Below are positions 30,313 to 40,830 of a stretch of 64,000 nt of DNA, piece after piece. The notes under the pieces are model-generated. The model had not been told where the DNA came from and did not search any database. It saw nothing but the letters and a program-made list of their open reading frames with translations. The translations under genes and the position numbers were made by a program. The DNA is from Hexactinellida sp. DTS-2022 (taxonomy: Eukaryota > Porifera > Hexactinellida): contig JAPNXP010000004.1 of assembly GCA_028753945.1 (NCBI GenBank), forward strand, positions 4,216,001 through 4,280,000. The letters run 5' to 3'. Position 1 is the first letter of the stretch, and the number at the start of each line of letters is the position of its first letter.

Positions 30313-33300
30313 CTAAAGAAAGGAAGAAAATTAATATTTTAAATAATTTATAGTAGACTCTTGTTAATAAGAACACCAAGGAACCGTCGACATTGATCTG
30401 TTTGCATTATACGGAAATTCGTATTAAATCATTTCAAGATGTATTTGTTTAAAGAATATAATCCTTGTACACCTTGACTAATATTTCGCTTTATGTGTGT
30501 TCGTATTAACGAGGGTCTAATGTACATCAAATTCAGTTCTATTTAGGTTAAACTTATATAAACAGAAACAGCGTACGTATTTACCTTACTGGAATTTCCT
30601 ATTAACGAGATTCTGCTATAATATATAGAACAAACCCCAATGTACAAACTTATGCATACTCAGATTTTGCTTGATCTGCAGTTAACAGTTTCATATAAGA
30701 CACTATATAGTCGTGTATAATATTGAGAGTATATTCTGTGTTGAGAGAGGGGAGGTAGGACCTGACGTGCTTCTCTTGCTCTGCAGTCAGTGGGAGGTAG
30801 AAGTAACGTGAGAGAGAGCCGAAAGGATACTGTTGATATTCATATTAACATAATATTTAAATAAACTAGTCAGAATCTGAGATTAGTACCTGGTTGTTTG
30901 ATGCAAACAGCCTAGCTTTTAAAACTGAGAGTATATTCCAGAGATGGATAATGTGCTTTAAGCAACAAGTATGAGGGATCTACAAATACACTTTAAAAAG
31001 GAGTATTACTGGATTATAATGTACCCGTTATTGACTATTATGAAGCTACAGTATGCTCTGCTTAATAGTAACAAATAGGGCTGAATCGTTTCCAAACGAA
31101 AATATTCGTTCGTAATAATATTGGTTTGAATTAATATTAGATTGAAACGAATATTCGTTACTACTTTTGGACAACAACATGATTTTTGTACAGTTGGTAA
31201 TATACATGAATCAATGTGTCCCAAATGTCATATCTATATACATTAATATATATAGCTGTTTCATGTTTGTATGTTTGTGTATTTGTCCTCACATCTCTGA
31301 GAGTCAACAGATCTGAACCAAATTTTGTATGTCATTTAGGAGATAACTATCCAACCAGCCTGAATATGGAATTTTTAAGAAAAATATTCACATCTTCCCT
31401 CCCTAAAGGTTCCAAAACTTTAACCTATTGAATTCGAGGGTTTTCCAGTATGGATTAGCCACTAGGATTCAATTAGTAAAATGATTTTAGTCTCTCTATC
31501 AATTGTTAAGTGTGCATTATAGAATGCTTATCTGATACTGTAATTTAATTGGTCGAGTGTAAATTTATTCACCCTATCAGTTATTTGTGTTCCGTCTGTC
31601 TACCCATACATTTATAACTGCCAATCTGTCTATTGATTTCCTAACTGGTCCAAGTAGTTGTATTCATAGTTCCTTAATGATCGCTAATATTAATATTTGG
31701 ATTAGGTATATTACAGACGGGCAAGCTTATCTATAATTTTATTTATTTAAATTAGCATCAATATTCCTGCGCGTACTGGGTTAGTATTTTCTAATTTATT
31801 ATCCCTATATATACCTAAGCTGGGTCCACGGATATAATGTACTGCAGGGGCGGCGCGGAATGGACGCTTGGTAAGACTAAGCTATTCTAAATGTAACTCT
31901 AGTTAGTCTAGTACAACGGTCATTTGTAAATAGGGCTTTTAAAATAATTATTATATGATTTCCCATCATATAATCAACCAGTGTATGAGGCCTTCAAACG
32001 CTAAGTAACGCTTCGAAGGAGGAAAAGGTTTACATTTATAGTGACAGACCGTGCTTTTTATTACAAAATGGCAAAAAACGTGACTAAGAGAGAGGGGATG
32101 TATTATTTCCGCTGATTTTTCGTTACATTTCACAAAATTTAAATACAACCGGGAACTGGCAGAATATTATAAATATTATTTGATTTTTATACAAGCGAGG
32201 GCCACAGACCCGAGTGCAAGTTGTAAGGACGCGCGTAGTGCTTGGGAGCAGGTTGTGGTGTAAATCCCAATGCTCTCCAATAAAGTCAATATACTCATAA
32301 TTAATGCATCTATACATGTGTCTATCATATATACGGACACAAAAATAATATTATACTAGTGAACGAAAAATTTTATGAAGGAAGCCCCGAAAAAATCCTT
32401 CAGAAGGAATTAGCAGAAAAGCGCCGCCCACAGGGCGGCTTTTCGGCTAGTATACTAATATTTCAGTTAATGGGGGCCAATTTATTATTCTACAAACAGT
32501 GTGTCCCAAATTAAACTGAGACGATTGCATCAGTCTTTAATTAGAATATAATAAAATACTTACAGCAGAGGAAAAGCGATATATAGACACAGGGTACTTG
32601 AGGGTGCTGTGTAGGTAGTTGTATATTCTCATATCAGATTGTCCTCCCACCGAAGCGATAAACTTAATTGCTAGCTCCACATGCTCCAACACATAGGAGA
32701 CCTTCTCCGGACTTGGGAGACTCTTAAGGATATCATCTTGCAGTGTTTTTTCAATCTTTTCCTAAAATGAATGTACATAGTATTGCAGAGTTCCGCAGTG
32801 AAGTAATTAATTCGCGTTGCCGCATAGTTTGAGGATCTCATTCCCAATGGAAACTTAACGCATTGTTAAGGGATCAATTAACTTATATGCGACAAACCAT
32901 CTTGTTTTCACAGAATGTTCAAAAAAAGTGTGACATAGGGAGAGAGTACGGGTGTATAATTTCGGGAATATATATATTCACATAACGTTTGAAAGGTCCC
33001 TTAAGTTAATGTAAGGAGCGTTACGATATCCCGATGTTACGATATCCCTGGTCTTCAGGATACCTAAGGGTTGGGCGCCCTGGGTAGTTGGCAGTACCAG
33101 GGCCCGGATTATGGGGTATGGAGGCCCCTGGGCACCAGCGTCCTTAGAGGCCCCTCCCACTGTTGGACGGACACAAGCACACCTCGTTCTCCGTGTTGTA
33201 AGAGCATAATCGTTGCAATAGAAATTCCTGTAGATATAGCATCAGTGTTGCCAACCCTCCAGTTTTTTTGCCCTTTTCCTCCCATCTTCCCGACCTCCCG

Positions 33301-36300
33301 CCAAACTTTTCAAAGTCCCGCTTTTTTGGAAATTGTTTATATATTTAGATTTTATGATATATAAGTAAATAACGGAATTTTTTGCTAAAATTAGTCAAGA
33401 TACGAGTACCAGTTTTGTTCTACTCTTATTACTTGTAAGTTAGCTAATTAAGAATTTCTTCGAAATTCGAATTAAATATAATAGTAGTGTTTTCTTAATA
33501 GGTGGGCTAAGGAATCTTAAGAATATCCAGATGGCCTTGTACCTGCATCCTGCAGAAAGTTGTTATACTAGATACGATGGTGAATTTCTTTCTCGTTTAG
33601 TTTATATGTCGATCTATGGAACCACGGGTGGAATGAGCTTTTCACACGTTTTACAAATTTTATTGTCTAAATAGTACTTCGTTGCTCCGGAATGTCAAAG
33701 TCAAACTGAAAGTTAATTCAACTTCAATTGAAAGTGAAAATGGGATTTTTCTATTTACACCTTTTACCCCATGGCAACGAAAGTTAAATCGTCATGAAAA
33801 TCCTTGAAATCTCAAGAAAAATGTGGTAAATTACGAGAACGTTTGAAGATATTTCTGTCTGCTACATCTACGTATATCTATTAAAAATACATACTTTGTA
33901 GAAATTTAAAATTCATTAATCTATCTATTTCGTTTTTGTTGTATTAATGCATACATTGAGTCAATACGAGATACGCAGGAAAAAATTTGATTGAAATAAC
34001 TAGAAAAATATGCGTTTCCTAATTGTAGATATTCAAACATACTAAATACTGATATTGTAACCTTCCAATCATGATAAATTCAAAGAAATAGCATATATTT
34101 TGAGGCTCCCGCTTTTCTCCCGCTATTCCATCTTCGACCTCCCGCTATTTTAGTAAAACTCCTGACAAAATGGAAAAACCACCCGCTTTTTGGTTTCTAG
34201 AGGTTGGCATCCCTAATAGCATGTCATATAGGAATTACGGCATAAAAATCATAGCATCTTGAAAAGGTGTTCGAGAACGCCTCGAATCACAGGCGAATAT
34301 TTTTGTGAACGCCAAGAACGGTCGTGGGTCATATATCATTCAAATTCTAACCACAAATTAGTAACCATAAGAACATGATATAACTATTAACTTAAGCCTA
34401 GCATGTATTTACTAAAGGATCAAAGTGTCCAACTGTGGTCTATACAAAGTTCAAATTCAAAATATTTAAAAAGATAGTAATAATTAGGAATTTAGGATAC
34501 AATTAGATAATTTTGAAATATATAATCGCAATTATGGACACTATCTAGTCACATTTTTGAGATGTGATAATGTATGCGCAATAGGATTGCTAAGGGAACG
34601 AAAGGCCCACGAGGCCCCTGTGGTCAGAGGCCCCTGGGCACAGGCCCAGTAGGCCCGTCCGTTAATCCGGCCCTGGGCAGTACGGGCACCGTTCCCTCGG
34701 ATCGCCGGCAGTACGAACGGGTAGCTGGTGTGCGACACTGGTACGGAACGTGGTCGAGGGTTACCCTCCTGATGAGTCCCTGCAATGGGACGAAACCACT
34801 CACATAACATCCCTATGAGTTGGGGTCGGAAAGAGCGTCTAGTCTCCGTACTAGGACGTGGCCTCATCTCATAACAGGAGCATTAAATTAATATATTTGA
34901 GTTTGCCCAGCTATGTGTACCTGTGGTATATTTTCCTCTACTTTTTTGAAAAGGTTCACTATTACATCCTGTCTCATAGCAGAAGATATCTTTTCATTTA
35001 CAATTGTTAGCTTAGAACGAATAAATCTATCCACAATGCGCCTCTCAACGGCTATGAAGTCATAGGTTATCTTGGCGCCCAGTCCTGCCTTTAGGGAGTA
35101 GCGAGCGCAGGATAGTACTAAGCTGTCCAACTGATCCTCACAGTCTATCATGTGGGAGTTTGTTATCATAGGGAGAGGGATGCTGTCTTTAGTATTTCTA
35201 AAGATACTAGTGTGGTACAGTTGTGTTCGAGGAATAACAAGTGACATTTTGTACGAAATTTGCTTTCTAATAGGCGAACTTGCTATTAGAGGAACATAAT
35301 TAACATTAACAACTCGCTTGGGGTCTGAAACTATCATATTAAACATCTCAGTAGAATCTCTTTAGTACGAACACCAAGGTACAGTAAAAATGCATTCGCC
35401 TTATCCGGAATTCGTATTAACAGGTGTAATTTGTATTGAAAAGGCTTAGAGGGTACTTAAATATTGTTCGTATTAACCGTGTTCGTATTAACCAGGTTCT
35501 ACTGTACTCGTATATACTCAACACAAATAAGTTTTTATAAAATTATTTATGGGAAAATTATTATTATTTCCAAAATTTGGCCTGAATAAATACTTTAATG
35601 CCGAAGGCGCTCTATGATAGACTAAATGGTATGTATTATAATTTAAGGATTTGGGGTTGTTCTCATTAATTTATTTATAAGAGAAGTGAAAGTATATGCC
35701 ACAAAGAGAAGGATTTAACCCTAATCTAAATCTTCAATAATTAACTTACTCATTGGGATATCTCCTGTTTGAATCAATGTATGCCTCAAGAACTGAGTTG
35801 TGTGTATTAATGAGAATGTTAGCTACAGACACTATAATCGGATCTTCTGTACTTTTATTTGGGACAAGACAAGCTATCGATACTTCTCCATCCAAACCAC
35901 TTTGATTTAATCTCTTGTCCCACATAAAAACTCTACTGACTATACTCCAAGCTGATGTGTAGCTCGCAATTAGCCTTTCCAGTTCTTTGCTTTCAGACTT
36001 CCCCAGCTCTATAAGGTCATAATAATAGTTACCAATATATTCGTTGTTTTACGTGACTGATATGTGAATTTAACCAGGTTCGAATGGATTAATTCTTCTT
36101 AGGATTAGGTCTTGAAATCCTTTAATTGATGTATAAATGTCGTACCACAATTAAAAACTTTTCCTTAATCGAAGTGCATTTAAGTGACTTTTGCCTTGGC
36201 AAAACGGGTGTTTTTACACTCTAAGACACTTTGCTCAATAAAGAACTTTTTGCTGAATACACCATAAAAGTGTCTCATAAGCTCCACGCTCTAAGGACAC

Positions 36301-39300
36301 TGTTTTGAACTGAATTAAGGTGGAAATACATTAAATATGAGATGAGTAACTAATAGTTATTATTATTTTATTATATAATTTGTTAGTATAGTCTATCCTA
36401 TAATTTCACCGTGTTTTATGTTTTCTACAAATTGTTTGTTATATAACTGTGTTCCATCTCTTTCAATAATTCGTATGTATTTCTTGTGTGTTAACTTGAT
36501 CATCAGCTTCACGATATCAGGTAGATATTTGGTAGCAGACAGTAAGAGTCGATTATTAAAAAATTTCGCCAGAAAGGGATGGTTAGCTTCCTTTTTGAGA
36601 CCACGAGAGAATAGTGTGTTTGTAAAATGTTGAGAATCAATTACACTCCTGTAGCACCAAATAACCGAATATAAATCTCCAACAACCACATCTTTTTCAA
36701 ACAGAATCCTGTATAAAAAATTTATTTTAATTTTGTAAAATTGTAATTCTTGAAAAGATTATTTAAAACATACAGAGCATACTGAGTGTCTACTGAGTAC
36801 TGAGTGCAGTTAATACGAATATCAGGGAACGTAAAATTTATATTTTTTTTGTATTATTCGGAAAGTAGCATTAATAGGAGTCTCTTGATTGTACATGTTT
36901 GTTGGGATAGGGGAAATAGACTTTGTACTTCTTAATCGTTATTTCGCCATCATGGAGTATAACTAGTGTAGTGACTATTGTATTAAGTTAAAAAATAACA
37001 ATTCACCTATGTAATAAATATACATCCAATTGCACCAAGTTCTATTTTCATATAATTGTACCTCAAAATTGGATCCTCTTTAGTTTCCCTATCTTTCTGA
37101 ATAATTGACATATAATTTTGAACTTTAGTATCAATCTTTGAGAGAATAGGAGTTATGAAGAGTTTATCAAACATCAATTCCCAATTGTTTGGAAAATTGA
37201 TATAAGTCATTTCTCCATAAAGTGATTCTACAAAAGTAAATATGTGACTACAACATTTAGATATTTTTGAGAAACATTACTCTTGAGTTTTGATAATTAA
37301 TCAATATGTCTCTTATATATTCTCAATTTGGTATAGATTTCTGCTATTACAAGTATATTACATAGGAAATAATATTTTTACCTAAAACAATCGCGATCCT
37401 TTCAATTAAATAATTATCGCCATTGGTACGAATTGTTTCCCTCAGTCCGAATTTAATTTATTACTATCTCAAGAACATATACATACTAAAATATAGCTTA
37501 GATTCATATTAAATATTTATCATGTTTAATCTTGTAAACAAATCTTTTGTTTGGTTTATAATAATGCTCTAAGTCTAAGTATATTATTGAAAACAAAAAT
37601 AAATTTACCCTTCGTTTGTCTAAAGGATACATATAAATAGCCTTAAATTCATTTAGCCTTAAATCCCAAATACGAGGTAGCTTCTAGCATTTATTACCTT
37701 CCAGAGATTTACAATGTATTACAGCGTCAATGACTAAATGTAAAATGATAGCAGCTTCCTCCAAATACTTTCCTGTTGAGACTGACAAGTCTGTGAGGTC
37801 TTTGAAAAGGTGCAGAGTATAGAAATGAGATAGATTGAAATTATCAAGATTGGCTGTTAGTCTTGTGAGGTTAGTTGGAGTCTCTAAATTAGTTATTGTA
37901 GCTGATAGTATGAATATTCCGTGTATCATAGCCCTGATAATGGATACTGTAACAGCTGATATGTTTCTAAATACGTAATAGATTGTTATTATTCCTCTCA
38001 AATAATAAATTAATAATAATAAAAATGTTACTATTTATGTTATTGGAATGGGACCATATGTAGCATTATTCTGTTGACATGCGTTTATATCAAATTATAT
38101 GGTCTACATACACACCTGACTGTAGGTGGATCTGCTTGTCTTTCAAAAGGGTCTCCCAGAATGTGTCCTTTCAGTTCCTCTTGTGTGTGAAGCATCGCGG
38201 GAAATGGTCTGTCACGGAGTTCATTTGGGTTAGAATAAATCAGAATAAGAGGAGATAGGAATTTAATGAGTGTGTGATCTTGATAGGAATGACCGAGTAA
38301 TACAAATAGGTGGCATAATATTTCTATTATTATGTGAGTTGTGACAGATGTAGATGGAGATAGTAATAATTCTTGAAATGTTCCATTCAAAAATCCATTT
38401 CCTGATAAAGCTTGATTAATGAAGGGTTCCATATTTCGATATGATTTAGGCAAAAAAGTCTTCATAAATTCATTTACTTTAACTTTCTAGAAATACATAA
38501 TGTGTGAAGGAACTTCCACATAAATATGGATAAAATCTAGTTCATTGTGTGAACATACCTGATGAGCACTAATTTCTTGAGCATTGTCTAATATATCTTT
38601 AATATAGATTTCCTTGAGTATTGAAAATACTATGTATTCTTCAATAATATCTTCATCCTTAGACATCTACAATTGATAAAATTTTACAATTAATTTGCAA
38701 GATTTTGATAAGAAATATAAAATTGAAGATAACACGGTGTGTGTACTAACAAGGATCTATACTTCACTGTACAATTAATATTCCCCATATAAATAAAATA
38801 ATTTGATTACTTTAAGATCGTAATATTAATGTGCTAAGATTTTGGATGCACTCAGTAATGGCCTACTTAATATACGGCCGTGTATGTCACCGAGAAGGCC
38901 AAAAAAATAGAAGGCCAGTTTATGAATTTCATTCTAGGATAAACTATGCCTCCTATTGTTATTATTTGGGTTGTATATGGGTGATCAACCATTGCTAGTC
39001 CAATGGAACCACTTTTGAGAATCTCAGATTTGTGGTCAAGCTGTTTAGGCGCCATTTCATGGTGATGATAACAATTTATGATAAAATGAATTTTTTTTCA
39101 AATATCATAAATTTCATTTCTTCATACTTTCTGATAATTTTATAACAGGAATACTAAAATAGGGACTTATTTCACACTCCCAAGGCTACTAAATCACAAA
39201 ATGGCGACATTCTAAATATTCTAAAATTTATAAAGCAACCACATGCTAAAATATAAGTAGTATCCGAGTACAACTTACTATTTTCGTCCATAAAACTTAT

Positions 39301-40590
39301 ATAATTGCTGATATATATAATTATTATCGTTATATATTCGGAAATGTAAACTAAGCATATTAGCAAAATATATTCATTTTCTCGCTATTCTTTTAGACTT
39401 GAATTGTATATATAAAATTTATAATATTTGTTGTGACATCATTAAATGGCGGCTAAACGGCTTAACCACAAATTTGAGATTCTCAAAAGTGGTTCTATTG
39501 GACTGGCAATGGTTGATTACCCCAAGTACAACCCAAATAATAACAATATGAGGCATAGTTTATCCTAAATGAAATTTATAAACTGGCCTTCTATTTTTTG
39601 GCCTTCTCGGTGACATACACGGCCGTATTATTAAGTAGACCATGACTCAGTTATACCAAGAATGAACCTTTATATATTTCAGAATCAAATTTCAAGTAAA
39701 TAGTTTAGTGTATAAAATAACCTTGCTTTTGTCTCTTTTAATCTTGGTAGGTTTGGCAGTGGAGAGGTGAGTCTCTAATATACTTCTGTATGTCATATAC
39801 TCTGGTAGCAGTACTGAGAAGAGGTCAAAGGAGAGATTGTACTAAATGGATTAGTATTTAAGCTTCGGATTAGTGGATACTTTATTATACGTATTTTAGA
39901 ATTTTGGATTATAGTACGTATCCAATGTCAGTGCGTACATACATATAAGATGAGAAACCCTAACTAATCCGAACCATAGGTACGAAATGTAATTTGAGTT
40001 GATAAGGAACCCAATATGAATACTATGACATGCTACAAAAATGTGATATCTGGCCTACCCGCTATTAACCAGGGTATAATGTACTACTTGAACTGTAAAT
40101 AAATTTGATTCATTAAATAATGATAACTTACGTATTTCATATCACGGTGATCTTTGGGGAGGATCCATATTAACGCATTATTATTCACCAAAGATTTTAA
40201 TCCAGCCCATCCTAACTGGTAGAACATACACTTGAAAAGATAAAGGGTTAACTTTTCAGGGACTTCATTTGAAAGGGATCTAAATACGCATAAGAGATTA
40301 AGTAATTCGAAAGGAACAACTAACTTCTGTTGAGCAGCATTGCTGGTAGTTAACTTGAAGAATTGGTGCATGTAATCCCTCCTCAAATCATAATACCGGA
40401 TAATCAATTTAGATACAAAGTAAGCAATGAATTTCATTTTAGCAACATGATCTATGTAATCTATGTTGATTGTATTGCAACCTTGAAAAAAGTTCGATAT
40501 TTGGTGGTTCTCTGTATTGCAAAAATCGCTGACTTCCTTCACTTGTTTGTCAAGTGTAGACAGCTTGTAAAGTTTGGAGTAATACGAATC
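30156..40590 (-). CDS. RNF213-like: RNF213-like protein, C-terminal 950 residues (5' end not in view)
   Basis: Twelve minus-strand exons join with consistent phases and no stop: 40590-40132, 39841-39722, 38666-38559, 38486-38116, 37966-37698, 37227-37062, 36708-36410, 36008-35750, 35197-34921, 32761-32564, 30829-30660 and 30312-30156. RNF213 proteins are giant AAA+ ATPase/RING E3 ubiquitin ligases of about 5,000 residues. The chain matches their C-terminal region: KGHILGDP (the segment after the RZ finger), RLLLSATKYLPDIVKL, DPIIVSVANILINTHNSVLE, KITYDFIAVERRIVDRFIRS, AIKFIASVGGQSDMRIYNYL and a final IPEEF...ISLWSLI. The RING and AAA+ parts should lie further 5' (beyond 40.6 kb) but are not visible; a truncated paralogue is possible. 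The Cys/His-rich RZ finger normally just before GHILGDP is absent. Confidence 0.88.
30351..30524. mobile_element. pogo/Tigger-type MITE
   Basis: Begins TAGTAGACTCTTGTTAATA and ends CGTATTAACGAGGGTCTAATGTA-like; the internal AAGAACACCAAGGAACCGTC is shared with the family. It lies in the last intron of the RNF213-like gene. Confidence 0.65.
30660..30829 (-). CDS. RNF213-like: RNF213-like exon k
   Basis: 170 nt: YPFGSLSRYFYLPLTAEQEK and VRSYLPSLNTEYTLNIIHDY. The donor GTATGC in phase 2 precedes an in-frame stop and joins to exon l as D-FFQ. Confidence 0.85.
30830..32563. other. RNF213-like intron between exons j and k
   Basis: About 31,225-31,730 is a diverged relative of the Helitron-like unit at 26.7 kb (shared AAAATATTCACATCTTCCCT-type block, TTCGAGGGTTTTCCAGTATG, GGATTAGCC). 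An isolated hAT-type end CAGGGGCGGCGCGG lies at 31,847. A GC-rich hairpin (GCCGCCC ACA GGGCGGC) is at about 32,425-32,442. The rest shows nothing recognisable. Confidence 0.5.
32564..32761 (-). CDS. RNF213-like: RNF213-like exon j
   Basis: 66 codons, phase 0 both ends: KVSYVLEHVELAIKFIASVG, then GQSDMRIYNYLHSTLKY, equivalent to the E...GFL...GG...M....YL motif of RNF213 proteins. Acceptor TTTTAG, donor GTAAGT. Confidence 0.9.
33098..34675. mobile_element. hAT-type element splitting the ribozyme element
   Basis: 1,578 bp with ends CAGGGCCCGGATTA and TTAATCCGGCCCTG and a perfect 8-bp direct repeat GGCAGTAC (33,090-33,097 and 34,676-34,683). The subterminal GGCCCCTGGGCAC / GTGCCCAGGGGCC repeats extend the inverted symmetry. 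No transposase was found; a second hAT-type element lies inside. Confidence 0.88.
33243..34214. mobile_element. hAT-type element nested inside the previous one
   Basis: Ends CAGTGTTGCCAACCC and GGTTGGCATCCCT, with TATAGCAT on the left and AATAGCAT on the right (7 of 8 matching) as target duplication. Paired subterminal blocks (CTCCCATCTTCCCGACCTCC; TTCCATCTTCGACCTCCCGC) are notable. No coding sequence was seen. Confidence 0.65.
34750..34799 (+). ncRNA. Hammerhead ribozyme
   Basis: All core nucleotides of the hammerhead fold are present in order: GTGGTC (5' strand of stem III, ending in the cleavage triplet GTC at 34,753-34,755); stem I hairpin GAGGG-TTA-CCCTC; CTGATGA (34,769-34,775); stem II hairpin GTCCC-TGCAAT-GGGAC; GAAA (34,792-34,795); and CCAC closing stem III. 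All three stems pair perfectly (5, 5 and 5 bp). Helix III is the open one, and predicted self-cleavage is after C34755. The ribozyme lies on the + strand, antisense to the RNF213-like gene, in the intron between its exons i and j. Confidence 0.87.
34921..35197 (-). CDS. RNF213-like: RNF213-like exon i
   Basis: 277 nt: IPLPMITNSHMIDCEDQLDS, CARYSLKAGLGAKITYDFIA and VERRIVDRFIRSKLTI, the best-conserved block of the RNF213 C-terminus (Y.L..G.G..I.YDF..LER...DRF). The sequence 5' of 35,197 is MITE-derived and not coding. Donor GTACAC. Confidence 0.92.
35349..35505. mobile_element. pogo/Tigger-type MITE
   Basis: Begins CAGTAGAATCTCTTTAGTAC and ends CCAGGTTCTACTGTA-like, with internal ACGAACACCAAGG. 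Lies in the intron between exons h and i of the RNF213-like gene. The adjacent 35,250-35,340 resembles the MITE at 23,723-23,903. Confidence 0.7.
35750..36008 (-). CDS. RNF213-like: RNF213-like exon h
   Basis: 259 nt. It begins ELGKSESKELERLIASYTSA, then WSIVSRVFMWDKRLNQSG and the family stretch DPIIVSVANILINTHNSVLE. The acceptor CTTATAG is chosen by phase; upstream of it in this frame lies a stop. Donor GTAAGT. Confidence 0.87.
36410..36708 (-). CDS. RNF213-like: RNF213-like exon g
   Basis: 299 nt: ILFEKDVVVGDLYSVIWCYR, then FFNNRLLLSATKYLPDIVKL, which matches the YLPDI.KL helix of RNF213 proteins. The donor GTGAAA (phase 1) is supported because it avoids a following stop and restores GAG (Glu) with the next exon. 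Confidence 0.85.
37062..37227 (-). CDS. RNF213-like: RNF213-like exon f
   Basis: 166 nt: ESLYGEMTYINFPNNWELMF and LFITPILSKIDTKVQNYM. Splice phases match both neighbours (GTAG acceptor, GTACAA donor). Confidence 0.82.
37698..37966 (-). CDS. RNF213-like: RNF213-like exon e
   Basis: 269 nt, phase 2 in and phase 1 out: NISAVTVSIIRAMIHGIFIL, then LFKDLTDLSVSTGKYLEEAA. A helical segment that follows the RZ region in the family. Confidence 0.85.
38116..38486 (-). CDS. RNF213-like: RNF213-like exon d (RZ finger missing)
   Basis: 371 nt. It reads NEFMKTFLPKSYRNMEPFIN, later LSPLILIYSNPNELRDRPFP and AMLHTQEELKGHILGDPFER. In RNF213 proteins a Cys/His-rich RZ finger lies between the equivalents of RPFPAM and GHILGDP; here only nine residues (LHTQEELKG and neighbours) separate them and no Cys pair is present. 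Confidence 0.85.
38559..38666 (-). CDS. RNF213-like: RNF213-like exon c
   Basis: 36 codons, phase 0 at both ends, GTAG acceptor and GTATGT donor: EDIIEEYIVFSILKEIYIKD. No clear homology by itself; placed by phase, splice sites and position. Confidence 0.75.
38857..39644. mobile_element. Foldback element with ~205-bp arms
   Basis: Arms 38,859-39,068 and 39,432-39,642 are inverted copies (shared TACGGCCGTGTATGTCACCG, GAGAAGGCC, CCAATGGAACCACTTTTGAG with small changes) separated by about 365 AT-rich bases. ACTCAGT flanks both sides (38,850-38,856; 39,645-39,651), a candidate 7-bp target duplication. Lies in the intron between exons b and c of the RNF213-like gene. Confidence 0.75.
39722..39841 (-). 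CDS. RNF213-like: RNF213-like exon b
   Basis: 40 codons, phase 0 at both ends: YNLSFDLFSVLLPEYMTYRS, then ILETHLSTAKPTKIK. Donor GTTATT, acceptor TTTAG. Confidence 0.8.
40132..40590 (-). CDS. RNF213-like: RNF213-like exon a
   Basis: 153 codons after a TTTTAG acceptor: DSYYSKLYKLSTLDKQVKEV, then FFQGCNTINIDYIDHVAKMK, KLVVPFELLNLLCVFRSLS and MFYQLGWAGLKSLV. The donor is GTAAGT in phase 0. There is no in-frame ATG near the 5' end, so at least one more upstream exon is expected. Confidence 0.85.
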
Positions 40591-40646
40591 CTAAAAGTAC
40601 TTAGTTATACTAATGAAAGTAAATCAAAGAAGAATACTTCTAAGTA

Positions 40647-40830
40647 ACAGTAAACTCTCATTATAACGAAGTGCTTGGAAGTTGGGACCTGTAAATTACT
40701 TCGTTATATCCGGATATTTGTTATAAGTAGATAAAAATTAATGCATTTAGTGCTCTGGGAAAAAATATCCATTTTGTTACAAGCGGGTATTTCGTTATAT
40801 CTTACTTGGTTATAACGGTAGTTTACTGTA
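40647..40830. mobile_element. pogo/Tigger-type MITE
   Basis: Begins ACAGTAAACTCTCATTATAA and ends GGTTATAACGGTAGTTTACTGTA-like. The internal TTCGTTATATCC matches the MITE at 20,434-20,735. It lies just upstream of RNF213-like exon a. Confidence 0.72.

Larger units (their letters stand above)
32990..34865 (+). mobile_element. Ribozyme-bearing element, interrupted by hAT insertion
   Basis: GC-rich sequence flanks the hAT insertion on both sides: left part to 33,097 (GGCGCCCTGGGTAGTTGG), right part from 34,676 to about 34,865, which includes the hammerhead. A box-A-like TGGGTAGTTGG (33,081-33,091) and CGGGTAGCTGG (34,719-34,729) hint at a pol III/SINE-like or retrozyme-like element, as known for ribozyme-bearing SINE-like repeats. 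Outer boundaries and family are not established. Confidence 0.45.

Noticed and set aside
31847-32450. Complete hAT-type element from the CAGGGGCGGCGCGG end
   Set aside because: No matching second end or target duplication was found.
34888-35346. Longer version of RNF213-like exon i starting at 35,346
   Set aside because: The upstream part is MITE-derived, and the acceptor at 35,197 gives the phase that matches exon h.
35990-36060. In-frame stop suggesting that the RNF213-like gene is a pseudogene
   Set aside because: The stop lies upstream of a better acceptor (CTTATAG before 36,008) that restores the frame with exon g, so it is intronic.
36075-36095. tRNA B-box-like GGTTCGAAT
   Set aside because: No cloverleaf, A box or acceptor stem around it.
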